From an uncultured Akkermansia sp. (lineage in GTDB: Bacteria; Verrucomicrobiota; Verrucomicrobiia; Verrucomicrobiales; Akkermansiaceae): a stretch of 64,000 bases of DNA. This document shows positions 17,643 to 26,163 of the stretch, in pieces (positions within the stretch are counted from its first letter, which is position 1; the number at the start of each line of letters is the position of its first letter). The position numbers and the translations under genes are program-made. The notes beneath the pieces were generated by a model. It saw nothing but the letters and a program-made list of their open reading frames with translations, did no database searches and was not told the DNA's origin. The stretch lies in assembly GCA_944390825.1 (NCBI GenBank), contig CALXRG010000011.1, positions 1 through 64,000 of the forward strand, given 5' to 3'.

Positions 17643-18674
17643 ATGAAAGCGCTTGTGAAGACAAAGGCTGATAAAGGACTGGAGCTTCTGGATGTGCCGA
17701 TGCCTGAGGTCGGCCCGACAGATGTGCTCATCAAGATTTACAAGACCGCTATTTGCGGTACTGATCTTCATATCTGGAACTGGGACCCGTGGGCCCAGCA
17801 GACCATCCCCGTGGGCATGCACGTGGGCCACGAGTTTTGCGGTGTGATTGAGGCGGTGGGTTCTGCTGTGACGGAATACAAGCCCGGCGAGATTGTCTCC
17901 GGTGAGGGGCACATCGTGTGCGGTCACTGTCACAACTGCCGCAGGGGACTGTTCCACCTTTGCCCGAATACCAAGGGCGTGGGTGTTAACCGCCCCGGCT
18001 GCTTTGCGGAATATCTTTCCATCCCGCAGAGCAATGTCATCCGCATCCACAAAGACATGCCGATGGAGATCGCCTCGATTCTCGACCCTCTGGGAAATGC
18101 GACGCATACCGCTCTTTCCTGGAATTTGGTCGGTGAGGATGTACTGATCACCGGTGCCGGTCTTATCGGCAGCATGGCAGCCGCTGTGTGCAAGAAGGCT
18201 GGTGCGAAGAGTGTGACTATCTCCGATGTAAGTGATTACAAGCTCGGTCTTGCCCGTACAATGGGCGCTGACCGCACCGTGAATGTGGCTGGCGGAGATT
18301 CGATCGACGCTGCCCGCGAGGACTTGGAGATTAAAGAAGGCTATGGTGTCTGTCTGGAGATGAGTGGTGCGCCTTCCTGTCTGAAGGACATCATCAAGCA
18401 CTCCAGCTACGGTGCCTGCATTTCCCTGCTGGGCATTCAGCCCGGTGGTTCCGGTATTGACTGGAACACCTTTGTGTGGAAGGGGCTCAAGATGAAGGGG
18501 ATTTACGGACGCGAGATGTTCGGCACCTGGCAGAAAATGGATGCCATGCTGCGCTCCGGCCTCGACGTGTCTCCGATCATCACGCACCGCCTGTCTTACC
18601 GGGACTTCAAGGAGGGATTTGACGTCATGAACTCCGGCAAGTCGGGTAAGGTCATTCTGACCTGGGCTGAGTAA
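17643..18674 (+). CDS. tdh: L-threonine 3-dehydrogenase
   Basis: A 343-residue zinc-dependent medium-chain dehydrogenase that oxidises threonine to 2-amino-3-oxobutyrate with NAD+. The catalytic zinc site is CGTDLHIWNWD plus GHEFCG. The structural zinc loop is CGHCHNCRRGLFHLC. The cofactor loop is GAGLIGSMAAAVCK, and the C-terminal FGTWQKMDAML and SGKSGKVILTW blocks match Tdh closely. The ATG at 17643 opens MKALVKTK, the normal family start. A TAATAT box at 17630-17635 ends 7 nt before the ATG, though the nearest TTGACG is only 11 nt from it. The partner lyase Kbl is not in the window. Confidence 0.96.
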   Translation: MKALVKTKADKGLELLDVPMPEVGPTDVLIKIYKTAICGTDLHIWNWDPWAQQTIPVGMHVGHEFCGVIEAVGSAVTEYKPGEIVSGEGHIVCGHCHNCRRGLFHLCPNTKGVGVNRPGCFAEYLSIPQSNVIRIHKDMPMEIASILDPLGNATHTALSWNLVGEDVLITGAGLIGSMAAAVCKKAGAKSVTISDVSDYKLGLARTMGADRTVNVAGGDSIDAAREDLEIKEGYGVCLEMSGAPSCLKDIIKHSSYGACISLLGIQPGGSGIDWNTFVWKGLKMKGIYGREMFGTWQKMDAMLRSGLDVSPIITHRLSYRDFKEGFDVMNSGKSGKVILTWAE

Positions 18675-18729
18675 CATGCGGCTTGGTTCAGGCAGCTGTT
18701 TGCTGCATTTCCCACTGTTTTGATTTGAG

Positions 18730-18759
18730 CGGGCTCCGCCGTGTTTCCGGCGGGGCCCG
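18730..18759 (+). terminator. Rho-independent terminator of tdh
   Basis: An 11-bp stem (18730-18740 with 18749-18759, one wobble) with an 8-nt loop, followed by TTTGGCTTT. Confidence 0.7.
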
Positions 18760-18813
18760 TTTGGCTTTGGTCGGGGTGACAGGCATGCGCCCTGCCGGAT
18801 TGCGGGGGGGGGG

Positions 18814-18847
18814 CGCGCGGATTGCGGAAGCGCGCGGATTGCGGAAG
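18814..18847. repeat. Exact 17-bp tandem duplication
   Basis: CGCGCGGATTGCGGAAG occurs twice in direct succession. A partial third copy (CCGGATTGCGG) lies just upstream near 18795. Confidence 0.9.
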
Positions 18848-18961
18848 CTTGCTCAGTCGCAGTTGGCGTAATATGCGACTTGGGAAAAACGTTTATCCCG
18901 CTGAATTTGGGAGATAGAGGGGCTCTTTAGGAGATAGGGGAGCCGCTCCGCGAGAAAACCG

Positions 18962-18988
18962 CCACGGCCGCAAAAGGCGCGGCCGTGG
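18962..18988 (-). terminator. Likely terminator of the leftward Sel1 gene
   Basis: A perfect 10-bp GC-rich stem (18962-18971 with 18979-18988) with a 7-nt loop. On the minus strand it is followed by CGGTTTTCTCG, giving a modest U-tract. Confidence 0.6.
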
Positions 18989-19123
18989 AGAGACCCGGCG
19001 TTCCCTTCTGTCAAAAGGTCTGCTGGTGTCTCGCTAAGCAGAGGAGAGCTCTGCGCTGTTCGGCTTCGGCGCGAGGGCTCCGTGCCGTCTGGCCCCGGTT
19101 CATCCGTGCGCTTGGCGGGCGTA

Positions 19124-20692
19124 TCAGAGAAAGACCGGATTCCACTCGGGCTGAGCCATCAGCTCGTCGTAGAGTTTGTGTGCAGCATCACCCAAACTGA
19201 GCTCAGCCATGCGTATGTAGGTTTCTGCCCGACTTGGGTCAGGCGTGAGTCCGGGCATGCCCCGGGACAGGATACTGGCCATGTGAACGTAGGCGGGCGG
19301 GAAGTTTGAGCCGCTGGCAAGGAGGCAGTACTCCATCACTTTGTCCGGGTTTGGTTCACAGCCAATGCCTTTGTAGTATGTGTACGCCTTGATCAGTGCG
19401 GCGAGGGGATGCCCGGTCTGAAGAAGTTGATCGAGTGCTTTGTTCCCTTCCGGTATGTTTTGTGCCGTGCCTGTTCCTGTCAGCTTGCAGTAAGTTTCCA
19501 TGATGGCGCTGGCGATGTTGCCCTGGTTGGTTCCCTGGCTGAAGATTTCGTAGGCATGGTGTTCGTTGCGGGGAAGACCGTATTTGCCAAACTGGTACAA
19601 AGTGCCCATGACAAAGGCTGCCTTAGGATGCCCGTGCATGGCGGCAAGCCGTATCATGTAAGTGCCTACCTTTTCATCGTGACGCAGGCCGGCTTCTTTC
19701 AGGGCGATGCTGCCGTCATCCTGAATGAGCATGGTGCCCAACGCAAACAGCGCATCAGAGTTCTGGCGCCTCACGGCTTCGTTCAGCAATGTGAGGGAAG
19801 CCTTGGGATCCTTTGGAGCGAGCAGGTTGGAAAGCTCAAGAATGGCTATATCGTTGCCCAGGTCCGCAGCCCTGCGCAACCAGTCCAGCTTCTCTGCCGG
19901 TTGAGAACTCAGCTTGCTGAGTTCGTATGCGACGTAGTGATTTCCGCGCTGCAATTCAGACTTGATTTCAGGACGGTCTTTGTCCGCCATTGTTCGGAGT
20001 CTGTCGGTGAGCGTGAGCCACAGGTAGCGGAGACGAAAATCACCGGCTGTGCAGGCCTTGGCGAGATAGGCAGTTCCCGCTTCGGGGTCCTTGGCTACGC
20101 CGATCCCAGACCTCAGACAGCGAACGACGGGGATCACGGCCGGGGCAAACCCGGCATCAGCGGCTTTTCTCACCGCCGCATAGGCCGCTTTGACGTCATC
20201 GCTCATTTCAGCGCCTAGGGGTACGAAAGAAAGGCGCTGGTTCGCCAGAAACGACAGTGCTGCGAGATGTCCTTCATCCGCCGCTTTTTGCATCCAATCA
20301 TCAACGGCCAGTTCGTCCCCCGTTGTGTTCAGGATGATAATGATAGCCGGGAAAAACTGGTAGCTGTTGGCTTTTTGTATCTGGTCGAGCTGGGTGGTGA
20401 AACGCTTGTATTCCTCAGGATGGGCAGCAGGTGAGGAATCCGTCGAACCGTATGCCGGGATATTGGCCGCAAGGGCTTCGGCTGAGCTTCTTTGCGCGGC
20501 TGCGGGGAGTTCCCCCGGCGTGCTGGCTTGGGGAAACGCCCGGAGCTTGGCTTGGGATATTCCGGGGGTGCCGGCAGCAGGAACAACAGGGGCGGCCCAG
20601 GCCGCAGAAGCAAGGAAAGCAGGCAGACAGGCAAAAGCCAGGCACGCAGTGCGGGAGGACGGGCACGCGGTGCGGGAAGATAAACGTTTCAT
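19124..20692 (-). CDS. Exported Sel1-repeat protein
   Basis: A 522-residue secreted or periplasmic protein. The N-terminal signal sequence spans about 1-32 (LAFACLPAFLASAAWA) and is preceded by a duplicated SRTAC motif. The rest is built of Sel1/TPR-like helical repeats, including AADEGHLAALSFLANQRL, AAMHGHPKAAFVMGTLYQFG, GTNQGNIASAIMETYCKL and LASGSNFPPAYVHMASILSRG. Sel1 proteins usually act as protein-interaction scaffolds; no enzyme domain is visible. The start at 20692 fits both the signal peptide and the promoter. A partner or function cannot be named. It is one of three Sel1 proteins in the window. Confidence 0.8.
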   Translation of the reverse strand: MKRLSSRTACPSSRTACLAFACLPAFLASAAWAAPVVPAAGTPGISQAKLRAFPQASTPGELPAAAQRSSAEALAANIPAYGSTDSSPAAHPEEYKRFTTQLDQIQKANSYQFFPAIIIILNTTGDELAVDDWMQKAADEGHLAALSFLANQRLSFVPLGAEMSDDVKAAYAAVRKAADAGFAPAVIPVVRCLRSGIGVAKDPEAGTAYLAKACTAGDFRLRYLWLTLTDRLRTMADKDRPEIKSELQRGNHYVAYELSKLSSQPAEKLDWLRRAADLGNDIAILELSNLLAPKDPKASLTLLNEAVRRQNSDALFALGTMLIQDDGSIALKEAGLRHDEKVGTYMIRLAAMHGHPKAAFVMGTLYQFGKYGLPRNEHHAYEIFSQGTNQGNIASAIMETYCKLTGTGTAQNIPEGNKALDQLLQTGHPLAALIKAYTYYKGIGCEPNPDKVMEYCLLASGSNFPPAYVHMASILSRGMPGLTPDPSRAETYIRMAELSLGDAAHKLYDELMAQPEWNPVFL

Positions 20693-20703
20693 GTACGGGG
20701 GGT

Positions 20704-20732
20704 ATTCTACACAACGGAAGATGAGCTGGCAA
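20704..20732 (-). promoter_or_regulatory. Promoter of the Sel1 gene
   Basis: Minus strand TTGCCA (20727-20732), a 17-nt spacer and TAGAAT (20704-20709). The ATG at 20692 is 11 nt downstream, giving a leader of about 4-5 nt. Confidence 0.7.
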
Positions 20733-20883
20733 GAAAGAATCTCGAGCGACAACGCCTGAAAAGGCCCGGGTGTGCCATCACTTTGACGTAACCCCGCTTT
20801 TCCGCTGGCTTTCACAGGTTAAAAAGGGGGCATAATGCAGAGAAAGAGCGTGACAAGCAACGAGATTGTGCTTAAATAGAGTC

Positions 20884-21828
20884 ATGCAGTATACGACTTA
20901 CACGCTTTACCCCGTAGGTGCGCTCAGCGCGCGTTCTGCAGCCCAGCCTCGTAACGGTGTGCTGCTTCGCGGAGACAATGGCGGCTATGCATGTTTGCAG
21001 GCATGGCCTGAGCTGGGAGATAATCCTTTGGAATATGAGCTGGATGCCTTGCGGGATGGTTCGCCGTTGAGGTTGGGAGCCCGTGCTCTTCAGTGCATTG
21101 AGTTGGATGGTGCGGCCCGCGCGAAGGGAGTCAGCCTTTTCGATGGACTGGTCGTCCCCAAGAGCCACGCAACACTTACCGTGAGTGCTACCCCCGCTCA
21201 AGTGTACAATCTGCATCAGCGGGGTTTCCGCATGGGTAAGATTAAGGTGATTCCAAAACTGTCCACCACGGTAGAACGGTTGGTGAATTTGGCTTCGATG
21301 GTGCCGGATTGGAAATGGCGGGTGGATTTCAGCTGCACACTTTCCAAGGAGGAGGCCTTGCAGTTTTGGGATATGCTTTCCGATGCGATGAAGGCCCGCA
21401 TTGATTTTATCGAGGATCCCTGCTACTACGACGTCGATGTATGGCAAAGTTTGCAGGATGCCGGTATCCCTCTGGGATACGATATGCCGGTGCCGGGGGA
21501 GGCCATCATCCCGCGCCGCACGACAAAGCCGATGATGCGCTTGGTCAAGCCGGCCCGCCACCACAGCAACAGCGGTCTGCCTGTCTTTACGACATACCTT
21601 GATCACCCGGTCGGGCAGTGCTGGGCTGCGTATTGCGCCGCTCAATTCTATACGGGCAAGCCGGCGTCGGAAATCCCCCTTTGCGGGCTGGTCACGCACC
21701 ATGTTTACCGGCCCAATCCGTTCTCGGAGCGCTTGGGAATGGACATTACCCCGGATTTCCATGTCCCTGCCGGTACGGGACTCGGGTTTGATGACTTGCT
21801 GGAAGCTTTGCCTTGGAAGAAGCTGTAA
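20884..21828 (+). CDS. OSBS-like enolase-superfamily protein (second, orphan copy)
   Basis: A 314-residue protein with the layout of o-succinylbenzoate synthase. The capping domain (about 1-115) includes GGYACLQAWPELGD. The barrel shows KIKV (Lys of the KxK pair), RVDFS (metal Asp), FIEDPC (metal Glu), LGYDM (metal Asp) and RLVKPA (second Lys). The intervals between these residues match my memory of E. coli MenC almost exactly. The Asn that usually follows the first Asp (DAN) is replaced (DFS). A bona fide MenC lies beside menB 7 kb away, so this copy may be a racemase/epimerase, a second OSBS or a non-catalytic relative. It is monocistronic with a terminator. Confidence 0.7.
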   Translation: MQYTTYTLYPVGALSARSAAQPRNGVLLRGDNGGYACLQAWPELGDNPLEYELDALRDGSPLRLGARALQCIELDGAARAKGVSLFDGLVVPKSHATLTVSATPAQVYNLHQRGFRMGKIKVIPKLSTTVERLVNLASMVPDWKWRVDFSCTLSKEEALQFWDMLSDAMKARIDFIEDPCYYDVDVWQSLQDAGIPLGYDMPVPGEAIIPRRTTKPMMRLVKPARHHSNSGLPVFTTYLDHPVGQCWAAYCAAQFYTGKPASEIPLCGLVTHHVYRPNPFSERLGMDITPDFHVPAGTGLGFDDLLEALPWKKL

Positions 21829-21848
21829 GCGGTTAGAGCCACATTTCC

Positions 21849-21876
21849 CAGGGAGGTTGCCAGCGCATCCTCCCTG
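21849..21876 (+). terminator. Terminator of the OSBS-like gene
   Basis: An 8-bp stem (21849-21856 with 21869-21876) with a 12-nt loop and the tract CTTTGTTT. The rest of the 320-nt spacer to lnt holds only a short GGTTTTGGAAGG direct repeat near 22101-22132. Confidence 0.65.
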
Positions 21877-22151
21877 CTTTGTTTCCGGGGTTTATCCCGC
21901 TTGCCTGTTTCTCTGTTTTAAGGCGTCGCCCGCAATGTGCCAGTTGCAAGGGAGGGTAATTCATGCGGTTCATCACGCCAGTTGCCTGCCCGTCAGGGTG
22001 CTGGCCTGACTGCTTTTTATGCCTGCAGGCTTGATCGGGAAGCGTACTGCATTAGGTCCTGGGGGTGAGTCAGGAGACCCTATGCGAGGGACAGAGAAGT
22101 AGGTTTTGGAAGGCAGTGGGGTTTTGGAAGGTTGAAAAACCTTGGGGGTGG

Positions 22152-24230
22152 TCAGGCGGCTTTGCGGAAGCTGCGGCGGCGCAGAGTCGCAAAGCCAAGC
22201 ACAAACACTGCACAGAGCGCGGAGAACCACTCACCCCAGCGTGCGTAAAGGGTGATTTTGCCTTGCAGGTCGACAGGCAGTTCTGCGTAGCTGTAGCCTT
22301 CCATCCATGGTGTGCCATCGGCCTTGCGCAGGGCATGAATGGGCGCTCCGTTGGGGGCGATGCAGGTGGTCACTCCTTTGTTGGCGGCACGTACCATGGA
22401 GCGGCGCAGCTCGATGCAGCGGAAGGCTGCCATGCGGGCTTGCTGTTCGCCGCACGCTGACTCGCGGAACCAGGCGTCGTTGCTGACGTTGACGATGACT
22501 TGGGGGCCCCGGCGTACAAACTTGGTGAGCAAGTCGCCGACTGTGTCTTCATAGCAGACGGCGGGAATGACATCGACGGTACGGGTTGTGCCGGGTACCG
22601 GCACGGGGATGGGTTCGTCGCGTGTGCCGGGCAGGATGTTGTTGCCTACCTGTGTGCCGGTGAGTTCGGTGTAGGCTTCGCCTATCCAATCGATGGATTG
22701 GAGCAGCGGTACGTACTCGCCAAAGGGCATCAGGTGTTGCTTGGCTGTCGTGACGGTTGAATCCAGGTCGCCGGGTATGATGGCCAGTGCGTTGTACATG
22801 TTGCGGGCTTCCATGAGCCCGTATTCCGGGAGACTGATGGTGTAGGGGGTGCGTTTGTCGGTGGGTGTGAGCAGTTTTTCATCGGCGCCAGTGAGCAGAA
22901 CAAAGGGTTGGCCGCCGAGTTCTTCCCGGATGCGCTTGCGGATCGCCGGCAAACCTTCGCTGCCGAAGAGGTAATGCTGAGTGAAGGCGTCTTCCATCAG
23001 CTTGCCTGTCACTGTGTTGCGCCAGATGGAGCAGGGAAGTGCGCTCTCCGGCCAGATAACCCACACCGGCAATTTTGGCGTGATGGCCAGATCCGGGTTT
23101 TCATGGGCTTGCTGCATGGTGTTGCGCAGGATGTCTCCGTAGGCATCCATCGTGAGGCGCAGGTAGCGGCCGTAGTTGGAGGGTTCTGCCCCGCTGGCGA
23201 TGCGGTCTTCCTGGTCGTAGTTGATTTGGGCTGCCATGACAGGCAGCATGAGTGTGCGCTCTGCGCCGTCCGGGTTTTGCTTGCTGATCTGGTTGCGTGC
23301 TCTCATTGCTCCGGGGGAGTAGCTGCGAGACATCAGCAGTCCTCCGAAGAAAAGGACGATGAGCACCAGGACCGTGGCATAGAAATCCCACGGGCGGTTG
23401 CAACGTCCCATTCCTTTGAGGTGCAGGTAGGCGCGCCGCAGCATACACCAGAGCATGACGTTGAAGGCTGCGGGGATGAAGGCCAGCCCGTTCGTGCCGA
23501 CAAACTCTGCCCACTGAGCAAAGATGTAGCCGCTGTACAGGGCACTGCCCAGGCTGTTCCAGCTGAAGCCCAGGCAAAAGAAGTGCGCGCGCAACCACTC
23601 GATGCAGACCCAGAGGGCACCGAGAGCCAGTGCGCTGGCCGTGCAGCTGCGGACGTCGGCCCGTACCCAGCGGGCCCAGGCTTCTTTGTGTCCGGCGGGG
23701 CCCGCCCCGTCGGATTTCCCTGTTTCACTGGTCATTTCCTCCGGCCCCCGGGTCAGGGAAGGGCGGAAGACCGTGGCTGCCATACCTGCCCACAGCCCGG
23801 GCAGCAGGGCATAGAGGCACATCAGCGGGATGAAGGCAACTCCCAGAAACACCGGCTGAGGAATGCCAAATACATACCCCACCTCGTGAATCCACCAGAA
23901 ACTCACGCAGTACCACCCCATGCCGTACATCCACCCCATGCGGAAGCCTTGGAGGAAGCTCACGGGGCGCCGCCACAGCACTGTCAGCAGCGGTAACAGT
24001 ACGAACCACACAAGCATGTTCCAGTCGTATGGCGGGAAGACCAGCGCTGTGATGGCTCCGCTGCCGATGCAGAGCAGCCTCCGTCCCCACGCTGCCAGAT
24101 GGCTGGGGCCCGGCTTTTTCCCCGTCGGGGTTCCCGGAGTTTGGTTTGGGGAGTGGGTGCTCCCGGTGCAGGGAGGGATGGCGCCGGAGGGTGCTCCTGG
24201 GTTCATGGCCGGGGATGCGGGGGAAGTCAT
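22152..24230 (-). CDS. lnt: Apolipoprotein N-acyltransferase Lnt
   Basis: A 692-residue inner-membrane enzyme that adds the third acyl chain to lipoproteins. About eight hydrophobic segments are followed by a nitrilase domain with the catalytic Glu in WPESALP (about 396), Lys in AKQHLMPFGEYVP (about 497) and Cys in VCYEDTVGD (about 559). NVSNDAWF is also conserved. The protein is much longer than the usual 500-odd residues. It has a 45-residue Pro/Ser/Thr-rich N-terminal extension, a hydrophilic 35-residue insert (about 160-195) between helices, and extra loops in the nitrilase domain. Starts at 24230 or 24206 are both possible. It begins 2 bp after a small membrane protein gene. Confidence 0.93.
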   Translation of the reverse strand: MTSPASPAMNPGAPSGAIPPCTGSTHSPNQTPGTPTGKKPGPSHLAAWGRRLLCIGSGAITALVFPPYDWNMLVWFVLLPLLTVLWRRPVSFLQGFRMGWMYGMGWYCVSFWWIHEVGYVFGIPQPVFLGVAFIPLMCLYALLPGLWAGMAATVFRPSLTRGPEEMTSETGKSDGAGPAGHKEAWARWVRADVRSCTASALALGALWVCIEWLRAHFFCLGFSWNSLGSALYSGYIFAQWAEFVGTNGLAFIPAAFNVMLWCMLRRAYLHLKGMGRCNRPWDFYATVLVLIVLFFGGLLMSRSYSPGAMRARNQISKQNPDGAERTLMLPVMAAQINYDQEDRIASGAEPSNYGRYLRLTMDAYGDILRNTMQQAHENPDLAITPKLPVWVIWPESALPCSIWRNTVTGKLMEDAFTQHYLFGSEGLPAIRKRIREELGGQPFVLLTGADEKLLTPTDKRTPYTISLPEYGLMEARNMYNALAIIPGDLDSTVTTAKQHLMPFGEYVPLLQSIDWIGEAYTELTGTQVGNNILPGTRDEPIPVPVPGTTRTVDVIPAVCYEDTVGDLLTKFVRRGPQVIVNVSNDAWFRESACGEQQARMAAFRCIELRRSMVRAANKGVTTCIAPNGAPIHALRKADGTPWMEGYSYAELPVDLQGKITLYARWGEWFSALCAVFVLGFATLRRRSFRKAA

Positions 24231-24232
24231 GT

Positions 24233-24904
24233 TCAGGGCTTCTTCGGTTGGTCAGAGACGGAGATATGCCCCAGCGGTGTCGGACTGTTTTCTGTATCGG
24301 GCTGCACTTCCAGTTGCAGTGTCCAGAGCCTCATGTTGTTGTTCACCTGGTAAAGAGTCAGCTCAGCCTCGTCCTTGAGACCTGCTTCAATGCGGAACTC
24401 TGCCTGCTGGTCGCTGGCGGCTACCTCGGTGTTGCTGCGGGGTTCAAATGCCCCGTCTTTGTACTGGAGCACAATCAGGTTGCCCTGCCGGTTGCCGTGC
24501 TGGTCGGTGAAATACGCAAAAATACGGCCGGAACCCTCGGCTTCCTCCAATTCAATCCGGGCTTTGGGGAAGTAGGCGACCGGGTCGTAGTAATCGGGTC
24601 TGTTGGCCAGGCGGGGATTTTCGGATGCCGGACGCCATTCGGCTTCTGCCTGGTCGATGCTCACTCCGCACGCTTCCCAGGGAAAGGGGGAAAAGACCAC
24701 CCTGCCATCCAGCCGCGGCTGCTCATTGCTGGCTACGACTCCTGCGATGATAGCCATAAGGATGAGGATGCAGCCCCCGTAAATCCACGTGCGCATCCGG
24801 CGGATGCGATCGAAGGCCTGCTTGGCGGATTCTGTCTCGATGGGTTCTTTCACGACCTTATTTTTACCCCAAAAAAGCCTCCTTGCAATAAAAAATGATT
24901 GCAT
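24233..24904 (-). CDS. Single-pass membrane protein of unknown function
   Basis: A protein of about 223 residues with one transmembrane helix (WIYGGCILILMAIIAGVVAS, about 39-58) after a basic cytoplasmic segment, and a C-terminal extracytoplasmic domain of some 160 residues rich in short beta-like stretches (GRIFAYFTDQHGNRQGNL, EAELTLYQVNNNMRLWTL). I do not recognise the family. The start is uncertain: ATG 24904 and GTG 24853 are candidates and neither has a good ribosome site; upstream codons overlap the divergent ferredoxin gene. It immediately precedes lnt, so a role near lipoprotein maturation is a positional guess only. Confidence 0.6.
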   Translation of the reverse strand: MQSFFIARRLFWGKNKVVKEPIETESAKQAFDRIRRMRTWIYGGCILILMAIIAGVVASNEQPRLDGRVVFSPFPWEACGVSIDQAEAEWRPASENPRLANRPDYYDPVAYFPKARIELEEAEGSGRIFAYFTDQHGNRQGNLIVLQYKDGAFEPRSNTEVAASDQQAEFRIEAGLKDEAELTLYQVNNNMRLWTLQLEVQPDTENSPTPLGHISVSDQPKKP

Positions 24905-24955
24905 TCTGCGCAAAATCAGTAAAAATAGGGGAGGGAAACAACACCCATACACGAA

Positions 24956-25189
24956 ATGGCCGATATCGAAGAAAAAACACCAAAGAATGTTCCTGGCAAG
25001 TTCTATGTAGACAGCAACTGCATCGACTGCGACCTTTGCCGCGAGACCGCTCCCCTCTTCTTCGCCCGAGATGACGATGAGGGTGTCTCCTATGTGCAGA
25101 AGCAGCCCTCCACAGATGATGAGGTGGCTCTTTGCACTGAAGCACTCGAGGGCTGCCCTGTGCAGGCTATCGGCGACGACGGCGAGTAA
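24956..25189 (+). CDS. Single-cluster [4Fe-4S] ferredoxin
   Basis: A 77-residue electron carrier. The cluster ligands are CIDCDLC near residue 22-28 and a distal Cys in EALEGCPVQAI, giving CxxCxxC plus CP. Another Cys (ALC) lies nearby. The acidic composition and length match Fer4_13-type small ferredoxins. It starts 51 bp from the divergent membrane protein gene. Upstream, TTGCAT (24899-24904) and AAAAAT (24921-24926) could form a promoter, and a GGGGAGGG run is too far from the ATG to act as a normal ribosome site. Redox partners are not obvious in the neighbourhood. Confidence 0.9.
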   Translation: MADIEEKTPKNVPGKFYVDSNCIDCDLCRETAPLFFARDDDEGVSYVQKQPSTDDEVALCTEALEGCPVQAIGDDGE

Positions 25190-25215
25190 GCTGAGCCGGA
25201 ACAGTCTTGAGAATG

Positions 25216-25241
25216 GCCCGGTGGCGGAGTCGCTTCCGGGC
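25216..25241 (+). terminator. Terminator of the ferredoxin gene
   Basis: A stem GCCCGG/CCGGGC (25216-25221 with 25236-25241) with a 14-nt loop, followed by TTTT. Confidence 0.55.
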
Positions 25242-25442
25242 TTTTCCCTGCCCGGGCAGCAGGTTTTCATTGGAGTGTCCGCGCTCCAGTCCGCTCCGTC
25301 TCTCCTCCGCTCGTTTCACCCCGTCGGTTTTTTCTTGCATTGAGTCCTTTTGTCCTCCGGTAGATGCTTTCTCCGTCTAAGTACGTTCCATTCCTGTTTG
25401 AGCGCACTGTCTGAGTGCTCTCTGTTTCTGTTGGTGAGCACA

Positions 25443-25940
25443 ATGCCTCGGCGTAAAAAGAACGAAGTCCAGCCCGTGGGGCCGTCTCTGTCCAGGACAC
25501 CGGCGGCGCACCGGCCCCGTCGTTTTCGGGTGGTGGCCTGGGAGGACGGTTCGGAGCGAGCGGAGCGCTGCTCCAGCCGGAAGAGCCGGTATGATGGCCA
25601 GGCTTATTCGGATTTTTATGGTGTTTTGCCTGAGCTGGCCGTGTCGCGCAATACCCGTGACATCGCTTCTGTGCTGGGAGAGCTGCTCAGCTCCATGAAA
25701 CTGGAGGTCTCGGAGATGGCTCCGGATTTGCTGGCTGACACCTGGAAGAGGGCGGCCGGGCCGGTTCTGGGCCTGCGTTCCCAGCTGGTGTCTGTTGTCA
25801 AGGGCGTTGCTACCGTCCGTACGGCTCATCCGGTGGTGCACCGCGAACTGCAGATGATGCAGCGGGCTCTGCTTTCCGCGCTCAACCGGGAGCTGGGTGA
25901 TGCGTCTACTGTGACCGCGTTGCGTGTGATGCGGGGATAG
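25443..25940 (+). CDS. DciA-like DUF721 protein
   Basis: A 165-residue protein. A basic, Arg-rich N-terminal tail (PRRKK at the start) is followed by a C-terminal DUF721 domain (about 65-165) with the family pattern: DIASVLGELLSS, then a W-centred strand (DTWKRAAGPVLGLRSQ), then TVRTAHPVVHRELQMM and the end LNRELGDASTVTALRV. DUF721/DciA proteins act as bacterial operators of the replicative helicase DnaB. The start at 25443 is the first Met with family-like sequence after it. The gene is not next to dnaB or dnaA here. Confidence 0.75.
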   Translation: MPRRKKNEVQPVGPSLSRTPAAHRPRRFRVVAWEDGSERAERCSSRKSRYDGQAYSDFYGVLPELAVSRNTRDIASVLGELLSSMKLEVSEMAPDLLADTWKRAAGPVLGLRSQLVSVVKGVATVRTAHPVVHRELQMMQRALLSALNRELGDASTVTALRVMRG

Positions 25941-26105
25941 AGGTGCCCGGGGGGCGGAGTGTGTTGTTCGTGAGGGGCGGGGGTATCCGGATGCAGCGGG
26001 GCTTGTTGCAGGGCTCCTTGCCCACGAAGGCGGGCCGCAGTGCTGGCCGGAGTGGGACAGGATGCAGGCCTGTCAAAATATGTGGAGGAGCGTCGGTATT
26101 TGTCC

Positions 26106-26134
26106 TTGTCAAGCGGTGCAGAAGGGATTATACT
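26106..26134 (+). promoter_or_regulatory. Promoter of the epimerase gene
   Basis: TTGTCA (26106-26111), a 17-nt spacer and TATACT (26129-26134). The ATG follows at 26164, giving a leader of about 23 nt without a Shine-Dalgarno sequence. Confidence 0.75.
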
Positions 26135-26163
26135 GCCATTGCACAGGTGTGCATCATACGATT

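Larger units (their letters stand above)
18760..19123. other. Intergenic region with repeats and a hairpin
   Basis: Between the tdh terminator and the leftward Sel1 gene. It holds a 17-bp tandem duplication (18814-18847), a short GGAGATAG duplication near 18910-18935 and the minus-strand hairpin at 18962-18988. I find no supported gene. Confidence 0.5.

Noticed and set aside
17508..18677. Leftward open frame of 389 codons opposite tdh
   Set aside because: The plus strand encodes an unmistakable threonine dehydrogenase; the antisense product has no motif and low-quality composition.
22908..23996. Rightward open frame of 362 codons inside lnt
   Set aside because: Antisense shadow; the minus strand carries all Lnt catalytic motifs.
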